12,443 bases of DNA from Clostridiaceae bacterium (GCA_012521455.1 JAAYMJ010000038.1:1-12443), one strand, 5' to 3'; counted from the first letter of the stretch, positions 1-7,437 are shown. A program made the numbers and translations. The notes: generated from the letters alone by a model not told the origin.

Positions 1-46
<46 letters not shown>

Positions 47-67
47 GTATCTTGCTTTCGCGTATAT

Positions 68-96
68 ATATTACCACGGTTTTTCGATTTTGTAAA
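68..96 (-). promoter_or_regulatory. Probable sigma-A promoter of the tRNA-fMet gene
   Basis: On the minus strand TTTACA (91-96) is followed after exactly 17 nt by TAATAT (68-73), preceded by an extended -10 TGG. The predicted start near position 61 lies about 15 nt before the mature tRNA 5' end. The -35 box matches 5 of 6 consensus bases; the -10 box is weaker, at 4 of 6. The call is inferred from motif and spacing only. Confidence 0.6.
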
Positions 97-107
97 GACC
101 CTTTTAG

Positions 108-127
108 AAATTTTTTATAAAAAATTT
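108..127. repeat. 20-bp AT-only perfect palindrome
   Basis: Positions 108-127 read the same on both strands (AAA, six T, AT, six A, TTT). The palindrome lies in the spacer between the end of the hemolysin III-family gene (168) and the tRNA promoter (68-96). It could form a weak A-T hairpin followed on the minus strand by a short mixed run, so it may slow or end transcription of the upstream gene. It lacks a GC-rich stem and a clean T tract, so I list it as a repeat and not as a terminator. Confidence 0.45.
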
Positions 128-167
128 AATGTTTTTTTGTGAATTTATATTATAAAACCAGCTTTCA

Positions 168-812
168 CTAAAATCGGTACACATAAATAAGCACCGATAA
201 AAAGTGAAGAATGCTGCCTCCTAATGTGAATAGGTGCCAGACGGAGTGCATATAGGGAAACTTTTTTAAAAGATAAAATATTGCCCCAACCGTATAAACA
301 ATGCCGCCTGCAACTAATAATACCAAGCCTTTCGGATGAAGCAGCACTTTTAAGGTTTGGAATTTGAAAACAATTGCCCAGCCCATGGCGATATAGCAAA
401 TCAGGGATATTATCCTGAATTTATTTATATCTATGGCGTTTAAGATAACACCCACCAAGGCTGCCGCCCAGATACCTGTAAAAATCCAAATCCCACCGTC
501 ATCTTTTAATGTTACCAATGTATAGGGGGTGTAGGTGCCTGCAATAAGCAAAAAAATGGAGCAGTGGTCAAAAATCCTGAAAATCCCTTTTATGTTTGGG
601 GACCTAAAGGAGTGGTATAAGGTTGACATGGTATATAAAATTACTAAAGTCAAGCCATAAATCACAGCGCTGACCACCGCGGCCGCGCTTCCTTTGAAAA
701 AGGCCGCAAAGACAATCAAAAGCGCCATTGCGGCAATTGACAAAACCGTTCCCACGCCGTGGGACACGGAGTTAAATATTTCTTCCCCGAGGGTGTATAT
801 CTTTTGTTTCAT
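168..812 (-). CDS. trhA: Hemolysin III / PAQR-family membrane protein
   Basis: This is a 214-residue integral membrane protein of the hemolysin III family, the bacterial branch of the progestin/adipoQ receptor (PAQR) superfamily. Seven hydrophobic segments are expected. The family motifs are present: E-x-x-N-x-x-x-H near residues 11-18, S-T-L-Y-H at 63-67, D82 within FDHCSIFLLIAGTYTP, and H189 and H193 in the final MHSVWHLF block. The histidines and aspartate match the zinc-site ligands of PAQR proteins. The real role is unsettled: members were first described as hemolysins, and later work ties some (TrhA) to membrane fluidity or energetics. I chose the ATG at 812 because an AAAGG box sits 10 nt before it. 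An in-frame TTG at 830 and an ATG at 821 are possible, but the box is too close to them or inside them. It lies 14 nt after rsmE and is probably co-transcribed. Confidence 0.9.
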   Translation of the reverse strand: MKQKIYTLGEEIFNSVSHGVGTVLSIAAMALLIVFAAFFKGSAAAVVSAVIYGLTLVILYTMSTLYHSFRSPNIKGIFRIFDHCSIFLLIAGTYTPYTLVTLKDDGGIWIFTGIWAAALVGVILNAIDINKFRIISLICYIAMGWAIVFKFQTLKVLLHPKGLVLLVAGGIVYTVGAIFYLLKKFPYMHSVWHLFTLGGSILHFLSVLIYVYRF

Positions 813-826
813 TTCATTCATACCTT

Positions 827-1558
827 TCAAATCTCATTCATATAAAACATCAGTATTGCCAAAACCGCTTCCCCCGCGGTTTCAGTCCTTAAAATCCTGT
901 TCCCTAAAGTGATGGTCTTTATTCCCAAAGCTTTTGCCATTTCCACTTCTTCTTTGTCAAAGCCGCCTTCCGGCCCAATCATAATGCCTACGGTTTCGAC
1001 GTCGTTTCCAAAGGAATCCAGGTGGCTTTTTAAGTTGTTTTCCTTTTCTTCCTCATAAGGCAAAATTGATATATCACATTTTAAAAGCTCTTTGAGGGCC
1101 TCTTCAAAGCCCATAACACCGCACACCTGCGGCACAATTCCCCTTTGGCTCTGCTTTGAGGCTTCCATGGCTATTTTTTGCCACCGTGAAATTTTGTTAT
1201 TATCCTTAACTTTTGCAACGCACCTTTTGGTATTTACGGGGACTATTTTGGAAATCCCTAGTTCGGTGCATTTTTGTATGATATATTCCATTTTATCCGA
1301 TTTGGGTATCCCCTGAAAAAGGGTTACAAAAACTTTTGGCTCGGACTTGTTTTGTTCCACAGTTATTATTTTACATTTTATATATTTTTTGTCAATATCT
1401 ATAATTTCCACCCTGTAATCATTTTTTTCCCCGTCGCATAGGGTCATTTCGTCGCCGATTTTCATTCTTAAAACCTTGGTTATGTGGGCAACGTCTTCAC
1501 CATCTATGATAATTTCATTTTCAAAAATATTTCTTTTATCCACAAAAAACCTTGGCAT
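827..1558 (-). CDS. rsmE: 16S rRNA (uracil1498-N3)-methyltransferase RsmE
   Basis: RsmE uses S-adenosylmethionine to methylate N3 of U1498 in helix 44 of 16S rRNA. The 243-residue product has the family's usual length. It has an N-terminal PUA-like RNA-binding part (about 1-70, opening MPRFFVD) and a C-terminal SPOUT methyltransferase domain with a trefoil knot. Visible signatures are QKCTELG (95-101), EASKQSQR (132-139), IGPEGGF (194-200) and LGNRILRTETA (218-228); the last two form the cofactor pocket. The start is the ATG at 1558, which has a GGAGG box four bases upstream. A longer in-frame reading from 1597 would overlap the end of prmA and adds residues that match nothing in the family. 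The gene begins 11 nt after prmA, a pairing common in Firmicutes. Confidence 0.96.
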   Translation of the reverse strand: MPRFFVDKRNIFENEIIIDGEDVAHITKVLRMKIGDEMTLCDGEKNDYRVEIIDIDKKYIKCKIITVEQNKSEPKVFVTLFQGIPKSDKMEYIIQKCTELGISKIVPVNTKRCVAKVKDNNKISRWQKIAMEASKQSQRGIVPQVCGVMGFEEALKELLKCDISILPYEEEKENNLKSHLDSFGNDVETVGIMIGPEGGFDKEEVEMAKALGIKTITLGNRILRTETAGEAVLAILMFYMNEI

Positions 1559-1569
1559 AATTCCTCCGT

Positions 1570-2529
1570 TTACAGTGTAAATAACATGCTTACCCAATCG
1601 TTTTCTTTTAGAATTTCTACCACCCTAAAACCTTCCTTTGTTATGGCGTCAATACATTCGTCTTTCCTAAAATCAATGATACCGCTTGTTAAAAAATACC
1701 CGCCGGGTTTTACCAAAGTTTTTGCAATAGGTGCTAATGGGATAATTACATCCGCCACTATATTTGCAAACACGAAATCATATTGGCCGCGGATTTTTTC
1801 GTATAAATCCTTATCGTTTAAAATATCCCCCGTATAGGTGGCATATTTATCGTCCACATTATTTATTTTTGCGTTTTTCATGGCTATATCTGCGGCGTTT
1901 TTGTCAATATCCAAGGCAATCGCGCTTTTTGCGCCCAAAAGGAGGGCGATAATGGACAAAATCCCGCTGCCGCAGCCGATATCCAAAACTGTGCTTCCTT
2001 CTTTTAAATATTTTTCAGTTTGCAAAATGCAAAGCTGGGTGCTCTCATGGGAGCCTGTGCCAAAGCTCATGCCGGGGTTTATTGTAAAGACTATCCTGCC
2101 TTCGCTGTCTTTGAGTTCTTCCCATTCGGGCTTTATATATATCCTGTTTCCGATTTTTATGGGCTTGAAATACTTTTTCCAGCTGTTTTCCCAATCTTCT
2201 TCCCTTACTGTGTCAAGCTCAATTTCCAATGGGCCGAATTCCGCGCCCGCTATTTTTTTGAAATCCTCAAAATCCTTTTTTAAGAGTTTTAACTGCTCGT
2301 GCCCCTGCATGTTATCCGCAAGATACAAGTTAACTTTGGTTTTTCCTTTTTTGCTTTCTATAAGCTCTTCATCAACATAATCCCACATTTTTTTATTTTC
2401 TTCTAAAAAGTTTAAAAAATCCTGTTCATCTTCAATTTCCACCTGGTAAATCCCAAGCTGTGAAAGCCTTCCGATGACCGGCTCAATGCCCTGTGAGTTT
2501 GTTAAAACTGAAACCTTTATCCAATCCAT
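1570..2529 (-). CDS. prmA: Ribosomal protein L11 methyltransferase PrmA
   Basis: PrmA trimethylates ribosomal protein L11 using S-adenosylmethionine. The 319-residue product has an N-terminal L11-recognition domain (about 1-100), a linker with EDWENSWKKYFKP (111-123), and a Rossmann-fold class I methyltransferase domain. The domain shows NPGMSFGTGSHEST (151-164), motif I DIGCGSG (183-189), an acidic end of strand 2 (ALDID, 205-209) and the FANIVADVI motif (254-262). The first residue of the GMSFGTG block is Asn, where Asp is usual. The ATG at 2529 has an AGAGG box six bases upstream. The gene is the first of the prmA-rsmE-trhA cluster. No convincing promoter is visible in the 81-nt spacer after livF, so part of its transcription may come from read-through. 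Confidence 0.96.
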   Translation of the reverse strand: MDWIKVSVLTNSQGIEPVIGRLSQLGIYQVEIEDEQDFLNFLEENKKMWDYVDEELIESKKGKTKVNLYLADNMQGHEQLKLLKKDFEDFKKIAGAEFGPLEIELDTVREEDWENSWKKYFKPIKIGNRIYIKPEWEELKDSEGRIVFTINPGMSFGTGSHESTQLCILQTEKYLKEGSTVLDIGCGSGILSIIALLLGAKSAIALDIDKNAADIAMKNAKINNVDDKYATYTGDILNDKDLYEKIRGQYDFVFANIVADVIIPLAPIAKTLVKPGGYFLTSGIIDFRKDECIDAITKEGFRVVEILKENDWVSMLFTL

Positions 2530-2583
2530 AGTATACCTCTTTCATTTTCAAAAAGCACAAGTGTATTTTTTAGTTTATACAAA

Positions 2584-2606
2584 ATCCCCGCTTTAAAAGC
2601 GAGGAT
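2584..2606 (-). terminator. Hairpin after livF, probable weak terminator
   Basis: Eight bases (2599-2606) pair with 2584-2591 to give ATCCTCGC/GCGGGGAT with one T-G wobble and a 7-nt loop. The hairpin starts about 5 nt past the livF stop. On the minus strand it is followed by TTTTGTAT, so the T tract is short. The plus strand also has a T-rich flank (ATTTTTAT). It likely marks the end of the liv operon, but with partial read-through into prmA. Confidence 0.65.
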
Positions 2607-2610
2607 ATTT

Positions 2611-3318
2611 TTATACAGAACCCAAATATGCTTTTTTCACTTCATCGTTTTCCAATAGTTCTTTAGCGCTTCCTTCCATAACAATCCGCCCTGTTTCCAA
2701 AACATAGGCGCGGTTTGCGATGGACAGTGCCTTTTTAGCATTTTGTTCTACAAGAAGGATTGTAACCCCGTCTTCGTTAATTTCCTGAATAGTTTTGAAA
2801 ATTTCATTTACTAAAATTGGTGAAAGACCCATTGACGGCTCATCCAAAAGCAAAAGTTTCGGACGGGTCATCAAAGCCCTTCCCATTGCAAGCATTTGCT
2901 GCTCGCCCCCTGAAAGGGTGCCTGCAAGCTGCTTTTTTCTTTCCCTCAGCCTTTTAAACTTGGTAAACACCAATTCCAAATCTTCTTCAATTTCTGATTT
3001 GTCCTTTCTTGTGTATGCGCCAAGCAAAAGATTGTCCAAAACCGATAGATTCGCGAAAATCCTTCTTCTTTCTGGAACTTGGACAAGCCCCATTTTGGGT
3101 ATATTATGAGCCTCTGTTGAGAACAAGTCCGTATCCATGAATACTGCTTCCCCGCTCTTTGGCTTGAGCAACCCCGATATTGTCTGCATTATGGTGGTTT
3201 TGCCCGCGCCATTCGCGCCGATTAGGGTAACTATTTCACCTTTATCAACATGAAAGGACACATCATGGATTGCCCAGATGGCACCGTAACATACATTTAG
3301 ATCTGAAACCTTTAGCAA
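2611..3318 (-). CDS. livF: Branched-chain amino acid ABC transporter ATP-binding protein LivF
   Basis: LivF is one of the two cytoplasmic ATPases that power the LivKHMGF importer for branched-chain or related hydrophobic amino acids. The 235-residue product is a single ABC domain of normal length. It has Walker A GANGAGKT (34-41), Q-loop Gln80 in LVQVPERR, signature LSGGEQQ (135-141), Walker B LLLLDEP (155-161) and LLVEQN (188-193). The Gln in the switch position, where most ABC ATPases have His, is normal for LivF. The start is an unusual TTG at 3318, supported by a GGGGAGAG box 4 nt upstream that lies directly after the livG stop. No ATG gives a full N-terminus. It is the last gene of the operon, 13 nt after livG. 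Confidence 0.95.
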   Translation of the reverse strand: MLKVSDLNVCYGAIWAIHDVSFHVDKGEIVTLIGANGAGKTTIMQTISGLLKPKSGEAVFMDTDLFSTEAHNIPKMGLVQVPERRRIFANLSVLDNLLLGAYTRKDKSEIEEDLELVFTKFKRLRERKKQLAGTLSGGEQQMLAMGRALMTRPKLLLLDEPSMGLSPILVNEIFKTIQEINEDGVTILLVEQNAKKALSIANRAYVLETGRIVMEGSAKELLENDEVKKAYLGSV

Positions 3319-3331
3319 AAAACTCTCCCCT

Positions 3332-4093
3332 TTACTCTCCCAAATATGCGGTAATTACGCGTTTGTCGTTCGCGATTTCATGGGGTGTGCCCACTGCGAT
3401 TAGCACCCCGTAGTCCAAAACCGCAATTCTTTCGCAAATTCCCATAACAAGGCTCATATCGTGTTCAATTAATAATACCGCAACGTTGAATTTGTCCCTG
3501 ATTAGCCTGATTGTTTCCATTAGTTCCTTTGTTTCCGTCGGGTTCATGCCTGCGGCAGGTTCGTCCAAAAGCAATACTTCAGGGTTTGTTGCCAATGCCC
3601 TTGCAATTTCAAGTTTTCTCTGCTTTCCGTATGGAAGGCTTCCTGCAGGCATATCCGCGTATTCCCTTAAGGAAAAAACATCCAATAGCTCAAGAGCGCG
3701 CCTGTGCGCTTCTTTTTCTTCACGCCAAAAATCGCGGAATCTTAAAATCGCGGAAAACACTGAATACTTCATGCTTGAATTCATCGCGATTTTAACATTG
3801 TCTATAACGGAAATATCCTTAAAAAGCCTGATATTTTGGAAAGTTCTCGCAATACCATAATCCACAATCTTGTGGGAGGGCTTTCCTACTAAAGACCTGC
3901 CTTTTAAGTTTATAAACCCGCTTGAGGGCTCGTAAACCCCGGTTAAAAGGTTAAAAACCGTGGTTTTCCCCGCGCCGTTTGGGCCGATTAGCCCCACTAT
4001 TTCGCCTTTGTCCAATTCCAAGTCAAATCTGGATAAAGCAGCAAGGCCGCCGAAATTTATGCCTAAGTCTTTTACTTCTAAAAGCTTTTTCAT
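3332..4093 (-). CDS. livG: Branched-chain amino acid ABC transporter ATP-binding protein LivG
   Basis: LivG is the second ATPase of the Liv importer and pairs with LivF on the cytoplasmic face of LivH-LivM. The 253-residue product has Walker A GPNGAGKT (37-44), Q-loop Gln86 in TFQN, a relaxed signature LPYGKQRKLE (153-162), Walker B VLLLDEP (173-179) and the switch His211 in LLIEHDM. The C-terminal tail with LIAVGTPHEI and AYLGE is typical of LivG and distinguishes it from LivF. The ATG at 4093 is preceded by a perfect AAGGAGG with 7-nt spacing. It overlaps the livM stop by four bases (ATGA), which points to translational coupling. Confidence 0.95.
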   Translation of the reverse strand: MKKLLEVKDLGINFGGLAALSRFDLELDKGEIVGLIGPNGAGKTTVFNLLTGVYEPSSGFINLKGRSLVGKPSHKIVDYGIARTFQNIRLFKDISVIDNVKIAMNSSMKYSVFSAILRFRDFWREEKEAHRRALELLDVFSLREYADMPAGSLPYGKQRKLEIARALATNPEVLLLDEPAAGMNPTETKELMETIRLIRDKFNVAVLLIEHDMSLVMGICERIAVLDYGVLIAVGTPHEIANDKRVITAYLGE

Positions 4094-5085
4094 CTTGCTG
4101 CCTCCTTATCTTCCAATTCCTCGGGTTTTGCCTTTTTTGATTTATCTTTAAATATCAATTTGCTTAATGAAAATTCATATTTTCCAAACAATCCTGATGG
4201 GCGGAATATCATCATTAAAATTAGGGCAATTGAATAGATTAACATTCTGTATTCGTCTAAAAATTTCAAAGACTCAGGCAAAATTGTCAAAACAATTGCC
4301 GCGATAATTGAGCCTGTAACGCTTCCCATTCCGCCTAAAACAACTATAACCAATATATCAATGGAATACTCAAAGTTAAATTTTTCAGCGTTTAAAACCC
4401 TGTTAATGTGCGCATACAAGCTTCCCGCAACTCCGGTTAATGCCGCGCTGGTGGCAAAGCCCAAAATCTTGTAGTATGTTATTGGAATCCCTGCCATTTC
4501 AGCCGCAATCTCGTCTTCCCTGATGGAAATAATTGCCCTTCCGTGGCGGGACCTGATTAATAGCACAACAATTACCACGCATAAAACCGTAACCCAGTAT
4601 ACATGGGGGAATTTCGCGTGGGCCTCAATGCCTGAAAGGCCCCTTGAACCGCCTGTGATGCTGAGGTTGTTAATAATTACCCTGATGATTTCGCCAAAGC
4701 CCAAGGTAATAATCGCAAGGTAGTCCCCTTTAATCCTTAGGGCGGGAACGCCAATGATAATACCTACAATACCAGCAAATAGCGCCGCAATAATAATTGA
4801 GATAATAAGCTCAAGATTTGAGTCCATCTTAACGCTTTTAGTAAATATCGCGGCAGCATATGCCCCGACTGCCATAAACCCAGCATGTCCCAAGGCAAGC
4901 TGGCCTAAAAATCCAACCGTCAGGTTTAAACTCACGGCTAATATTATGTTTACGCCAACAACCAATAATATTCTTTGAAAATATGAATCTATAATACCAA
5001 TGCTGTTTAAAAATTGCAATAGCGCAAACAGCAAAACGATTAACGCAAAGTTTATGCCATATGATATGGCTGTCTTTTTATCCAT
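4090..5085 (-). CDS. livM: Branched-chain amino acid ABC transporter permease LivM
   Basis: LivM is one of the two permease subunits that form the membrane channel with LivH. The product of about 331 residues is highly hydrophobic, with roughly 8-10 membrane segments. It carries the family blocks NLTVGFLGQLALGHAGFMAVGAYAA, LRIKGDYLAIITLGFGEIIRVI and VVLGGMGSVTGSI; the last is the cytoplasmic loop that contacts the ATPases. The tail is charged and Lys/Glu rich. I chose ATG 5085, with AAGGG and AGGA boxes just upstream. A GTG at 5103, adding six residues, is an alternative and would start 6 nt after the livH stop. It overlaps livG by four bases. Confidence 0.94.
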   Translation of the reverse strand: MDKKTAISYGINFALIVLLFALLQFLNSIGIIDSYFQRILLVVGVNIILAVSLNLTVGFLGQLALGHAGFMAVGAYAAAIFTKSVKMDSNLELIISIIIAALFAGIVGIIIGVPALRIKGDYLAIITLGFGEIIRVIINNLSITGGSRGLSGIEAHAKFPHVYWVTVLCVVIVVLLIRSRHGRAIISIREDEIAAEMAGIPITYYKILGFATSAALTGVAGSLYAHINRVLNAEKFNFEYSIDILVIVVLGGMGSVTGSIIAAIVLTILPESLKFLDEYRMLIYSIALILMMIFRPSGLFGKYEFSLSKLIFKDKSKKAKPEELEDKEAAR

Positions 5086-5109
5086 ATATCCTTGTCCCTT
5101 CACTTAAAA

Positions 5110-6024
5110 TTATACCTTTTCTTTCACATTCTTGCCTAAAATTCCCGATGGTTTTACTAATAGCACAAGTATAAGTATACCAAAAACAATAGCGTCAGAA
5201 AGGTTAGAACTAATATATGCCCTTGTCAAGCTTTCAGCGACGCCCATAATCAGCCCGCCTATCATCGCGCCGGGGATAATCCCAATGCCGCCTAAAACCG
5301 CCGCAACAAAGGCTTTAAGGCCCAGCATTGAACCCATGTCGGCACTAACCTGCGGCACGATGGATGTATAAAATATCGCGCCGACCGCAGCTAAAGCAGA
5401 GCCAATCGCAAAGGTGACGGAAATAATGGTATTTACACTAATCCCCATTAACTGGGCCGCGCCCGCGTCTTCTGACACAGCAAGCATAGCTTTTCCCACT
5501 TTTGTTTTCTTAACAAAAAAGTGAAGCCCTAGCATGATAATCACGGACACGATAATTGTAAGAAGTGTGGTATAACTGATATCATATGGTATGTCGCCAT
5601 TTACATATATTGTCAATTTGTCTTTTCCAAACATTCTGTTTAGCATGCTTGAAAACACTTTCGGAGGTGTTCTCGGGTCGGGTTTGTAAATTAGCATAAA
5701 GAGGTTTTGCAAAAACAAACTCACGCCGATTGCGGTAATTAGGGATGAAATCCTTGCGGAATTCCTCAAAGGCTTGTAAGCAACCTTTTCTATTACAATC
5801 CCCAAAACCGCGCAGGCAATAATCGTGAAAATTACCGCAACCCAAATGGGCATGCCCCACAAAGTCGCCGCGGTGAGCAAGAAATACCCGCCCACCATGA
5901 TGATATCGCCATGGGCAAAATTTATAAGTTTAACGATACCATAAACCATAGTGTATCCTAATGCCACTAAAACGTAAATCGAGCCCATCTCAAGCCCGTT
6001 CATCAATTGTATCAAAAAATTCAT
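5110..6024 (-). CDS. livH: Branched-chain amino acid ABC transporter permease LivH
   Basis: LivH is the partner permease of LivM in the Liv importer. The 304-residue product is hydrophobic throughout and has the hallmark N-terminal block YVLVALGYTMVYGIVKLINFAHGD. It also has a C-terminal loop AAVLGGIGIIPGAMIGG that matches the ATPase-docking loop of the family, and it ends in KPSGILGK before the stop. The ATG at 6024 has AGGAAGG nine bases upstream. A TTG one codon earlier is a possible alternative. The gene is separated from livK by a 151-nt structured spacer, whereas livH-livM-livG-livF are packed with 24-nt or shorter gaps or overlaps. Confidence 0.95.
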   Translation of the reverse strand: MNFLIQLMNGLEMGSIYVLVALGYTMVYGIVKLINFAHGDIIMVGGYFLLTAATLWGMPIWVAVIFTIIACAVLGIVIEKVAYKPLRNSARISSLITAIGVSLFLQNLFMLIYKPDPRTPPKVFSSMLNRMFGKDKLTIYVNGDIPYDISYTTLLTIIVSVIIMLGLHFFVKKTKVGKAMLAVSEDAGAAQLMGISVNTIISVTFAIGSALAAVGAIFYTSIVPQVSADMGSMLGLKAFVAAVLGGIGIIPGAMIGGLIMGVAESLTRAYISSNLSDAIVFGILILVLLVKPSGILGKNVKEKV

Positions 6025-6046
6025 CAAGTCGCACCTTCCTCAATTT

Positions 6047-6118
6047 CAAGGCTTATAACAAATCATTTATAAAATCATTTATATATGTTTTAATATATAT
6101 GTTTTATTATAAGCCTTG
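6047..6118. repeat. Perfect 12-bp inverted repeat in the livK-livH spacer
   Basis: CAAGGCTTATAA (6047-6058) and its exact reverse complement (6107-6118) flank a 48-nt AT-rich interval. After one mismatch three more pairs can form inward. In livH mRNA the 3' arm would end about 6 nt before the AGGAAGG ribosome binding site (6034-6040). The structure could affect livH translation or mRNA stability. The repeat is directly visible; the function is inferred. Confidence 0.7.
6060..6106. repeat. Short tandem repeats inside the inverted repeat
   Basis: AAATCATTTATA occurs twice head to tail (6060-6071 and 6072-6083). Next to it ATATATGTTTTA occurs at 6081-6092 and 6095-6106, a 14-nt period. The loop of the 12-bp inverted repeat is therefore almost entirely repeated AT-rich units. 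Replication slippage is the simplest origin. No coding potential is seen here. Confidence 0.65.
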
Positions 6119-6127
6119 GAATATATT

Positions 6128-6156
6128 ATACGGGGAGGGACATACCCTCCCCGTAT
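6128..6156 (-). terminator. GC-rich intercistronic hairpin after livK (attenuator-like)
   Basis: A perfect 12-bp stem (ATACGGGGAGGG at 6128-6139 with CCCTCCCCGTAT at 6145-6156) encloses a 5-nt loop and begins 19 nt past the livK stop. On the minus strand it is followed by AATATATTCC, not by a T tract, so it is unlikely to be a full terminator. Hairpins at this place in binding-protein transporter operons are known to protect the 3' end of the binding-protein mRNA or to cause partial termination. That would make LivK more abundant than the membrane complex. Confidence 0.75.
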
Positions 6157-6175
6157 CATTTATCAAGAATATTTA

Positions 6176-7309
6176 TTATTCAGCAGTAATTTTGCTATCC
6201 AATGTGTATTGGCCGTTTACAATCTTAATGATTGAAACGCTCTTGATTGGGTTACCGTTTTTGAACTTGATATGTCCTGTCACACCGTCATATTCTGTTT
6301 CCTGTAAAGCTTTGATGATTGCTTCTTTGTCGTTGCTTCCTGCTTTTTCGATAGCTTTAGCTAAAATCTTAGCCGCGTCATAACCTAAAGCCGCGAAGGA
6401 GTTTGGCTGCTGGCCGTACGCTTCGCTGTAAGCTTTGATGAAGTCTTGAACTTCCTTAGCTTCGTCTTCTGTTGAATAGTGGTTGCAGAAGTAAGCGCCT
6501 TCAACAGTTGAAGCGTCAACGTTCGGGTCGTTGAATATGCCGTCCCAGCCGTCTGCGCCAAGAAGTGTTGCTGTAATACCAACTTCTTTTGCTTGGGAAG
6601 CAATTAGTGCAACCCTGTTGTAATAGTCAGGAATGAACAAAACGTCAGGGTTTTGGGCAGCAATCTTTGTAAGCTGGGATTTGAATAGCTTGTCGTCTGC
6701 GCCATAGGATTCTTTTGCAACAACTTCCATGCCCTTTTCTTTTGCAGCCTTTTCAAATGCTTCAGCTACGCCTGTGGAGTAGTCGTCAGCATTGTTGTAA
6801 ATGATAGCAGCTTTTTTAGCTTGTAGGTTTTGAGCCGCAAATTGAGCCATTGTCTGGCCTTGATAGGGGTCTAGGAAACATACGCGGAAAATGTTGTCGC
6901 CATATGTAGTAACCGCTTCAGCTGTTGCTGTCGCTGTAATCATTGGCATCCTGTCTTCAGCAGCGATTTGCGCAACCGCCATTGTCGGCTTGCTTGTAAC
7001 GTCGCCAAGCAAAGCAACGATTTTTTGGCTCTTTAGGTTTTCATAGCTGTTTACAGCTTCGTTAACTTCGCCTTTTTCATCCAATACTTTAAATACAATC
7101 TTTTTGCCGCCAATTCCGCCGGCATCGTTGATTTCTTTAAACGCAAGCTCTGCGCCGTTTTTCGCAGCAACGCCGTAAACCGCAACGTCGCCGGTAAGCG
7201 GTGCAAGGCCGCCGATTACGATATTGTTTGCGTCTTCGCCCCCGCATGCTGCAAGTGATAACATAAGCATACCACTTAGCACGAGTGCAAGCATTTTCTT
7301 AATGTTCAT
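6176..7309 (-). CDS. livK: Branched-chain amino acid ABC transporter substrate-binding lipoprotein
   Basis: This is the extracellular receptor of the Liv importer, which captures branched-chain or similar hydrophobic amino acids and delivers them to LivH-LivM. The 377-residue product begins with a lipoprotein signal peptide (MNIKKMLALVLSGML) and a lipobox L-A-A-C with Cys22 as the lipidated residue, as expected for a membrane-anchored receptor in a Gram-positive cell. The mature part is a type I periplasmic-binding fold of two lobes. Recognisable blocks are IGGLAPLTGDVAVYG (32-46), ALLGDVTSKPTMAVA (99-113), ITATATAE (124-131), YNNADDYSTG (171-180) and LLGADGWDG (249-257). The exact ligand cannot be read from sequence. 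The ATG at 7309 has GGAGG seven bases upstream. The gene is first in the operon, directly after a strong promoter. Confidence 0.95.
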   Translation of the reverse strand: MNIKKMLALVLSGMLMLSLAACGGEDANNIVIGGLAPLTGDVAVYGVAAKNGAELAFKEINDAGGIGGKKIVFKVLDEKGEVNEAVNSYENLKSQKIVALLGDVTSKPTMAVAQIAAEDRMPMITATATAEAVTTYGDNIFRVCFLDPYQGQTMAQFAAQNLQAKKAAIIYNNADDYSTGVAEAFEKAAKEKGMEVVAKESYGADDKLFKSQLTKIAAQNPDVLFIPDYYNRVALIASQAKEVGITATLLGADGWDGIFNDPNVDASTVEGAYFCNHYSTEDEAKEVQDFIKAYSEAYGQQPNSFAALGYDAAKILAKAIEKAGSNDKEAIIKALQETEYDGVTGHIKFKNGNPIKSVSIIKIVNGQYTLDSKITAE

Positions 7310-7344
7310 ATACCTACCTCCAAAAAAATTTGTGTTCTTTGAGA

Positions 7345-7373
7345 ATTATAATATAAATATACTAAAATATCAA
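7345..7373 (-). promoter_or_regulatory. Near-consensus sigma-A promoter of the liv operon
   Basis: TTGATA (7368-7373) and TATAAT (7345-7350) are separated by exactly 17 nt on the minus strand. The boxes match 5 of 6 and 6 of 6 consensus bases. Transcription should start near 7338, giving a leader of only about 28 nt before the livK ATG, mostly the ribosome binding site. The leader is too short for a riboswitch or T-box. Confidence 0.85.
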
Positions 7374-7437
7374 GAAAAAATAGTATTACTTTAAAATTTT
7401 TTTGGCGGGAAATTAACAAAAAAGCAAAAATCGTGAA

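Noticed and set aside
108..127. AT-only palindrome as an intrinsic terminator of trhA
   Set aside because: It has no G-C pairs in the stem and no clean T tract on the minus strand, so the hairpin would be too weak to call.
1559..1597. N-terminal extension of rsmE to 1597
   Set aside because: It overlaps prmA, has no good ribosome binding site and adds residues foreign to the family. The GGAGG before 1558 fixes the start.
1838..2380. 180-codon plus-strand reading frame opposite prmA
   Set aside because: It is fully antisense to a clear PrmA gene, has no recognisable motif and no ribosome binding site. The same holds for other plus-strand frames opposite secA, rsmE and liv genes.
2530..2583. 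Dedicated promoter for prmA
   Set aside because: TATAAA- and TATACT-like words are present, but none has a -35 box at acceptable spacing.
7310..7340. Riboswitch or T-box leader controlling livK
   Set aside because: The predicted leader is only about 28 nt and is mostly ribosome binding site, so there is no room for either.
7333..7347. CodY-box-like sequence just downstream of the liv -10 box
   Set aside because: The best 15-mer match to AATTTTCWGAAAATT has five mismatches, which is expected by chance in AT-rich DNA.
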